The notes under the pieces are model-generated. The model worked only from the letters and a program-made list of their open reading frames with translations, was not told where the DNA came from and made no database searches. Positions 58,262 to 64,000 of a stretch of DNA of 64,000 nucleotides are shown one piece after another; position 1 is the first letter of the stretch; every line of letters begins with the position of its first letter. Origin of the DNA: Ganoderma boninense (taxonomy: Eukaryota > Basidiomycota > Agaricomycetes > Polyporales > Polyporaceae); assembly GCA_002900995.3 (NCBI GenBank), contig CM035314.1, positions 1,147,252 through 1,211,251 on the forward strand, given 5' to 3'. The position numbers were made by a program, and so were the translations under genes.

Positions 58262-61200
58262 TCAGAAGGCGCACTCAAGGTACAGATAGAATGTACTTAC
58301 CCGGTCCAAGGAGCGGACCACGATGCATGCCTCACCGATCCCTTCTGGCGTATACTCCAGAGCAGCGAAGTGGGAGACGATATCTGAAAGTCTTATGAGC
58401 CGCTTGTTCGCGTGAAATCGGATGTAGCATAGCCAGGTATTGCCATCAAGGAACTTTCGGTAGGGATCGTATAATTGGTCTTCGTCCGAAAGCTGCGCGT
58501 ACTCGTCCACAAGGAAAAAGGTCTCCGTAATGAGGTTTTCACCCTCGAGGCGGGTGTGGTGGAAGATGGAGTCAATCTGGCCTGCGACGACATCGCTGGT
58601 CCTAGAACCAGGGATTTGGAAAAGTACGAAGGAATTCCGCAATCCCCTCCGTTGGCGGGTAGCGTATGTGATGTCGAGATGGGTCATCCTGGAAACGAAC
58701 TCGGCTGTATCAGGAAGGAATGGATGCTTGGACGAGGATCCGCCGACTCCGTCATTGTGTAGCGATGCGAACTGTACTCGGGAGGATGAATTCACGTAAC
58801 CTAGCAGTTGCTGGTAGACATTTTGTGGAAGATTCTTCTCCTCGCTGGCGTTGAAGGTCGATTGCACCTGATGCTCAGTCTCGACCTCCGTGTCTAGCGG
58901 CTGCGTGAGGACGTTTACGAAGCGAGATCGATGAACACCATGCCCGAATGCAGCCTGGAATTGGGCAATCATGTTTGGGAACCCCGAGTCGCGATCTCCG
59001 GGCCAGCTTTCACGCTCCATCAGCCACCGCAGCTTCGCTCCCATGTAAAAGCCCCGCATGAACGTTCCCGGGATATCGGCTATAGGAAACATCTATAAAC
59101 ATACACAGTTAGGCAAATAGGCTGCGCACCTTGCTTTCGGTTCGTTTTCAATCGCTGGAGCAAACCATTGTACCGCTCGAATGGGTAGGCCCACCACCCG
59201 TGCGTTGGGCCGAACAGGAAAAGACATTCCTTGAGGTGAAGCGAAAGGTGGTGGTTGGGTACAAGCTGAGCGTCGTACAATGAGCGTATTCCCAGAAGGT
59301 AAGCCTCGATGTGTGTGTCAAATGCCATCGCACGTTCGCGAGACATGGTGCGTCGAGTTGCGAGATCAACCGCGGCGATGAGGTGCATGAAGTTCTCCAG
59401 GGCCGCTTTCTCGTTAGCAGAAGACGAGACGCGGCCCCACAGGCGACCTAAGGTGATAACCATGTGCACAGTGCACAAGGTTCGCCAGTGATCAGCTTTG
59501 AGCTTGCCTGTCGCTGTACTTCCGATGTTAGCTGGCGGACGCTCAAGCCACGACGGGATGCGAATCGCGAGGATATCCTTCCGGATCTCTTCCAAGACAC
59601 GACCGGTGAAGATCCGACCGAACTGATTCTCGGGTTCTGAGGCCTCCTCGTCTTCCTGAACCAAATGGAAGCTGTTTGAGGGATAGGGAAGGACAGGTGG
59701 CATGTGGATCGATGTAACACCGCGAGAAGTCACCTAGCAATAGTGTAAGCAAACTGAGACGGAAAGGGATAATAATGGTAATGTCATACCCGCTCAATGA
59801 GCTTCCTAGCGTAGTCTATCTTTCCTGGATTAGATTTCGTGATGGGGATGGAGTTGAACACTGCGACAGTAGCCAAGTAGTCCTTGCGCACCGCAGACAG
59901 AGATTTGGCAGAAGGAGTCGGGCCACGTAACACAGACGCAATCTTATCGAGACAAGCCTGTTGCTCAATGGCGGTGTGGACTTTCGAGGCATTCTTCGCG
60001 ACCATCCCGGCCGCAGCACGACCTTCTGCTGTCTTCATCCCCCACAGCGTAATGCAGTGATGATGAAGCTCCCCCAGGAATAGATTGTGCATGGCGTCGA
60101 GGAGGGTGAAGCGAGTGGGGTCCCAGTATGGAAGTCGAAGCAGTTCAGACCAACGCAAGCCATGGTCGGCGAAGAGCGCGTCTCGAGCGCTATTCGTCGG
60201 AGCATCTCTCCACTCGCGTGCGTGTTCGATATGCTCGTCCCGCGTGCGGGACCCAGGCCACGTTGCACGATCCACATTGCAAATTTCCCGCTTTTGCAAC
60301 AAGCAGAATGAGCAAAAGTGTGCAGCAGAGTGCGAAGCAAACCCGGCGGTTTTGCGAGACGCTGGAAGATCGCAAACGAGCGGTATGACAGCCGCTCGGA
60401 CGAAGCAGCCGGCGGAATTCATGAACGTCTTCTTGATATGGATTCCTCGATTCCAAAGATCGAGGAACTCGTCTACGAGAGGACGCAGTAAGTAATTGAG
60501 TTGATGGAGGGTGGGTTCTGTGGGTCCCGGGATGATTCCAGCAAGGTATATGTTCTCTGGGCGGTAACGAAGATGGTTCGGGAGGTTGAGGAGCGCTAGA
60601 TATACGGCCCCGACAGAATGGTGACGGCCTGCCTGCTTGTTTCCGTTCGGATTGAACCAGTCAACGAACAGAGAGAAAACGAGGTGGACATGGCCAGACG
60701 GTGGAGTCGAAAATAGAACACCGTCAGGTCCAACGAAAGTCCGGACAGCAGGAGCGTCCATGATATCGCTCCATGGCTCCGCATTGACGGGTTTCTGCCA
60801 ACAATCGGTACACATCTGCTGGACATTAGGACGCGAGAACATCTCTGCGATCCAAGAGTGGAGTGAACGGAAGGGATAGGTACGGATCGGTCGGTACACC
60901 GTCCGAGGTTGCCCGCCCTTCTTGGGAGGTGCGAGCATTTTCTTTTCGACTAGCGGCTCAGAGCAGATCGGTTGATCCGTTTCATGATTGGTGCAAGTGC
61001 GAGGGAAGGGGTCGTCAGGCTTGTCAGGATTTGGGAGGTAAATGAAGGAGCATTTTGGACAAGATGCGAATAGGGTGAGTGAGGTATCGAGCTTGAGGGT
61101 GATAGCTGCGGTCCGAACGTCGCCAGGTAGCTTTTGGAGTAAGGCGAGCTGCGCTGCGGTCAAGCTATGTGGCCTCTGGACGGTGTAGAGGGCACCTAGA

Positions 61201-62266
61201 ATCACGACCCGGAGGCTCGCCAGCGTGAAAGCGATATACGGTCGAGCTACGCCAGCCATCCCATGCAGTATTACAACCATCATGAGCGCAGCAACCAAAA
61301 AGGGCTCCATACTCCGCCGCGCTTCCAAGATAGGCGCTGTTCATGACGCAGTTATCAATTGGAAACCGCAGAATGTTTGGTGTAGGGACATACGTGATGC
61401 TATGAGAACGGGCCCTTCTCCATCGGGCAAGTCGTATAGTCCGGGTAGTTTCGCAGCTACCTTCGCAAAGTTCCAGCAATCACGCTCGACGCGCACCAAG
61501 CGGTCGAGTTGGTAATCGACCTTCTCGATCAGGCTGTTGCGGTGGTTGTCGATGTATTTGACACCGACGGGTTCAAGCTGCTCTAGCCAGCCACGGCGTG
61601 TCTGCAGCCAAGCGCGCAGTGTCTCGAACTTGCCATTGTCCATATTTCTGGGTTGTAACGGGGCGATAGGGTCAGTGTACGATGTGGGCTGAGAGGTGAA
61701 GGTAAGCTTGGTATTGGTCGGGACTGCCCGGGTGCGGTGGTGAAGTTCGCTCTCCAACATGGCTAACTCTGAAGTGCGACGCCTGGCTTCAGGAGAAGCC
61801 CGAGCAGACTACGAACAGGATCAATTGTTCACATTGATGTGCGCGAAATCGAGGACAAACTTACTTCCTGGTCGGTAGAGGTTTGGGGGGCCCGATTGGG
61901 AGTATCAGAGGGCGGGACAACTCCGTCAACCTGCAAGGCGTCAGCATTGCGATGTAATGGTAAATTGACAGATAGGCTAACCTCTTGTTGTACAGAGCTC
62001 GAAGAAGGAGCATCCAATGAATCGCGAGGGCGTACGACGGACGAGCTACCCCCGGGCTCTCTGCGGTCCTCTAGCGTGGTAGCCAATACATCAGCCTCAA
62101 AGCGGCTCGCCTTCATAGCAGCTCGTTTCTCGCGCTTTGCATCGCTGATTTCGTGATTTTTTCGAGTCTTCGATGTTTGGAGAGTGCCAGGAACCCTCTT
62201 CCCATCATCATCCTCGAAGGTGCCTAGAATGCAGACACTACAATAGCAAGGATGGCGCGATGCCAT
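58262..62266 (-). mobile_element. CACTA/Plavaka-type (Tnp2-like) DNA transposase gene
   Basis: A six-exon gene for about 1,240 residues, intact across all junctions. It starts MASRHPCYCSVCILGTFEDDDG, a Cys-rich short N-terminus, then a serine-rich linker and a helical segment (about 61400-61800). The long exon (about 59789-61336) holds the core: CPKCSFIYLP (zinc-binding), CTDCWQ, FSLFVDWFNPNGNK (the DW motif probably carrying a catalytic Asp), LPNHLRYRPENIYLAGIIPGP, PLVDEFLDLWNRGI, CDLPASRKTAGFASHSA, HFCSFCLLQKREI, LPYWDPTRFTLLDAMHNLFLGELHHH. The next exons carry HWRTLCTVHMVITLGRLWG, PNHHLSLHLKECLFLFGPTHGWWAYPFERYNGLLQR and ADIPGTFMRGFYM. This order is that of fungal Tnp2/Plavaka EnSpm-CACTA transposases. 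Terminal inverted repeats were not established, so element boundaries are unknown; a clean frame suggests recent activity. Confidence 0.75.
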
Positions 62267-62388
62267 GCAGTCGATGATAGGTAACAGGCGGAGCGGACTG
62301 ACGGGCAGTTGAAGGAGACACAAGCGCACAGATATGCCATCGTCAGGCGGATCAAATTACAACTGCGGATGCACGCTGGGGCAGTAAT

Positions 62389-64000
62389 CTACACGTTTGG
62401 GGCCAGAGACTCCCATACCGGGGAGTCAATCTTAGATCTCGGTGTTTTGAGCCAGCTAAAACCCAAGTGAACGGCAAAATCTGCAAAGAACAGTACCACA
62501 AGAAAGTGGATCCATCGATAGACCTTATAATCAGGCAGCCTCGATTGCAGCTCTGCAAACATAACCGTGCCCGGAAGGGGATGGCGAGCTTTTAAGGCAG
62601 CAAGCCATCCAACAAAAGTGGGCTATGACAAACCAGTCAGAGCCGCCACCGTGAAGTGCCAAAGTGAACACACCTCCACAAAATCCTGACACACCGTCAT
62701 GACCACGAGCAACCAGTCCCAGGACAGTGCGTCATGATCAGACTCGTAGTCGTCGTCGGGATCAGACTCGTGGTCATCGAGTTCAGCCTTATAGACGTCG
62801 GTAATCAGGAGGCGTCGCAGAGATGGGCACGAACGCGGCACTCACGTCCAGCTCAGGCGATATTGTAGGCGCATCATCGTCGCGCGCGGCCGAGACGACG
62901 GGCTATCGTCGGTAATCAGGAGGTGTCGTACGAACGGGCACGGCGCGGCACTCACGTCCGTCTGGGGCACACCATCATCGCCGGTGGCGGCTGGCCCACT
63001 GCTCTGTCCCGCACGAGAAACGTCGCGGACGACGGGCTATCGTCGGTGGTCAGGAGGTGTCGCACGAACGGGCACGGCGCGGCACTCACGTCCGTCTGGG
63101 GCACACCATCATCGCCGGTGGCGGCTGGCCCACTGCTCTGTCCCGCACGAGAAACGTCGCGGACGACGGGCTATCGTCGGTGGTCAGGAGGTGTCGCACG
63201 AACGGGCACGGCGCGGCACTCACGTCCGTCTGGGGCACACCATCATCGCCGGTGGCGGCTGGCCCACTGCTCTGTCCCGCACGAGAAACGTCGCGGACGA
63301 CGGGCTATCGTCGGTGGTCAGGAGGTGTCGCACGAACGGGCACGGCGCGGCACTCACGTCCGTCTGGGGCACACCATCATCGCCGGTGGCGGCTGGCCCA
63401 CTGCTCTGTCCCGCACGAGAAACGTCGCGGACGACGGGCTATCGTCGGTGGTCAGGAGGTGTCGCACGAACAGGCACGGCGCGGCACTCACGTCCGTCTG
63501 GGGCACACCATCATCGCCGGTGGCGGTTGGCCCACTGCTCTGTCCCGCACGAGGAACGTCGCGGACGACGGGCTATCGTCGGTGATCAGGAGGTGTCGCA
63601 CGAACAGGCACAAAGTTAGGAACCTACACTTGCCTAGTATGAAATTAGCACAACTTCAATGTGCAGCCGAGCGCAATGAAAGAATGTACCTTTATGGGCC
63701 CCGGTTCTGGCCAAGCCTCTGCAAAGCTCTGAGAACGTGAGGAGGACGCACTGTCACTCTCGTTGGAAGAGGGCTGTTCCTCAAGAGATGTGTCTGACGC
63801 AAACGATGGCCGTGGTGCATAGGTGTATCGTCTTGCAGCTGCGTTTTGCGCGCGGAGCTCATCCACAAGCATCGCCATGGTATCAGTCAAGGTGGATATT
63901 CCAGCGAGGCTGTCCTTTGTCCGCGTCGAACGAGTTCGGAGATCTTCATCTTGCTTTCGCAGAGATGAGACATCCGACGCCATCTGTTCGAGAAGTCCAG
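62389..64000 (-). CDS. Coiled-coil membrane protein with tandemly repeated exons, 5' end off window
   Basis: Nine visible exons: 63690-64000 (open at the window edge), five 81-nt exons (63492-63572, 63358-63438, 63224-63304, 63090-63170, 62956-63036), a shorter 57-nt one (62846-62902), then 62674-62787 and 62389-62622. All exons after the first join in phase 0, giving 372 visible residues. The first exon encodes a coiled coil (QMASDVSSLRKQDEDL...STLTDTMAMLVDELRAQNAAARR) and a Ser-rich stretch. Each 81-nt exon encodes the same 27 residues, PVVRDVSRAGQSSGPAATG plus DDGVPQTD, with P/S and T/A variants in one copy. The sixth gives PVVSAARDDDAPTISPELD. An acidic patch (DDHESDPDDDYESDHD) follows, then two hydrophobic helices (LSWDWLLVVMTVCQDF, IHFLVVLFFADFAVHLGFSWL) and a short tail ending APNV. 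Family unknown; it stops 123 bases upstream of the transposase gene, on the same strand. Confidence 0.75.
62800..63613. repeat. 134-bp tandem array: exon + intron units
   Basis: The unit is exactly 134 bp, with CAGGAGGTGT at 62917, 63051, 63185, 63319, 63453 and 63587. Copies are nearly identical; variants are ACGGGCA/ACAGGCA, GAGAAAC/GAGGAAC, GGTGGTC/GGTGATC. A diverged shorter unit precedes at about 62800-62916, and the last copy fades at about 63610. On the minus strand each unit contains acceptor GACGATAG, an 81-nt exon, donor GTGAGT and branch-site sequence CTGAC. Since 134 is not a multiple of 3, long spurious frames open in all three plus-strand phases. Confidence 0.95.

Noticed and set aside
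62233..62245. Second CACTACAA-like sequence near the transposase start
   Set aside because: It has the same orientation as the one at 58117, so the two cannot form terminal inverted repeats.
62800..63613. CRISPR array
   Set aside because: The repeats are contiguous 134-bp units without unique spacers, and this is a eukaryotic nuclear sequence.
62923..63740. Overlapping plus-strand frames of 211-227 codons in all three phases
   Set aside because: They arise because a stop-free 134-bp unit, whose length is not a multiple of 3, is repeated; they encode permutations of the same peptides. The minus strand has matching splice signals and flanking exons, so the gene is there.

Overview
The window is nuclear DNA of an agaricomycete fungus, probably a polypore-type basidiomycete. 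It is about 55% GC. Nearly every gene is cut by 45-70 nt introns with GTNNGT donors, CTNAC branch points and NAG acceptors. The families also fit: HET-domain proteins of the basidiomycete type, a sacsin/BTB giant protein, questin-oxidase-like enzymes, and a CACTA/Plavaka-type transposase with fungal spliced architecture.

Layout. 1-320: 5' end of a cyclopropane-fatty-acid-synthase-like gene leaving the left edge, followed by about 5 kb in which I can support no gene. 5.5-11.4 kb: a decayed and a nearly intact copy of a questin-oxidase-like gene, with a tRNA-Val(CAC) between them. 12.1-14.1 kb: an NCS1 nucleobase/allantoin-type permease containing a 13-nt microexon. 14-26 kb: a duplicated accessory block with two HET-domain genes, both frameshifted. 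26-31 kb: WRAP73-like WD40 protein, a MYND-finger protein, and the ATP synthase OSCP subunit. 31.5-40.3 kb: one very large sacsin-like gene ending in a BTB domain, with several frame breaks in its first third. 40.6-47.1 kb: cytosolic tyrosyl-tRNA synthetase, a DnaJ/X-domain co-chaperone and an MFS drug/polyamine-type transporter, all on the minus strand. 48-52 kb: a highly acidic 668-residue orphan and a repeat- and palindrome-rich gap. 52.3-64 kb: four consecutive minus-strand genes (a multi-exon repetitive-family protein, a SUN-domain protein, a Tnp2/Plavaka-like transposase, and a coiled-coil/membrane protein with a tandem exon array) that may belong to, or be carried by, one large DNA transposon.

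The most unusual feature is at the right end. A 134-bp tandem repeat there is not just a minisatellite: each unit holds one complete 81-nt, phase-0 exon plus one 53-nt intron with its own donor, branch site and acceptor, so the gene has five near-identical exons in a row plus a sixth, diverged one. A second general point concerns single-base indels. They break accessory genes (HET, sacsin, MYND, questin-oxidase-like) but also two conserved genes (tyrosyl-tRNA synthetase and DnaJ), so residual assembly errors must be excluded before any of these is called a true pseudogene. Six other multi-exon genes close perfectly in frame.

All splice models were read by eye from the sequence and protein-family conservation; no transcript data or searches were available.
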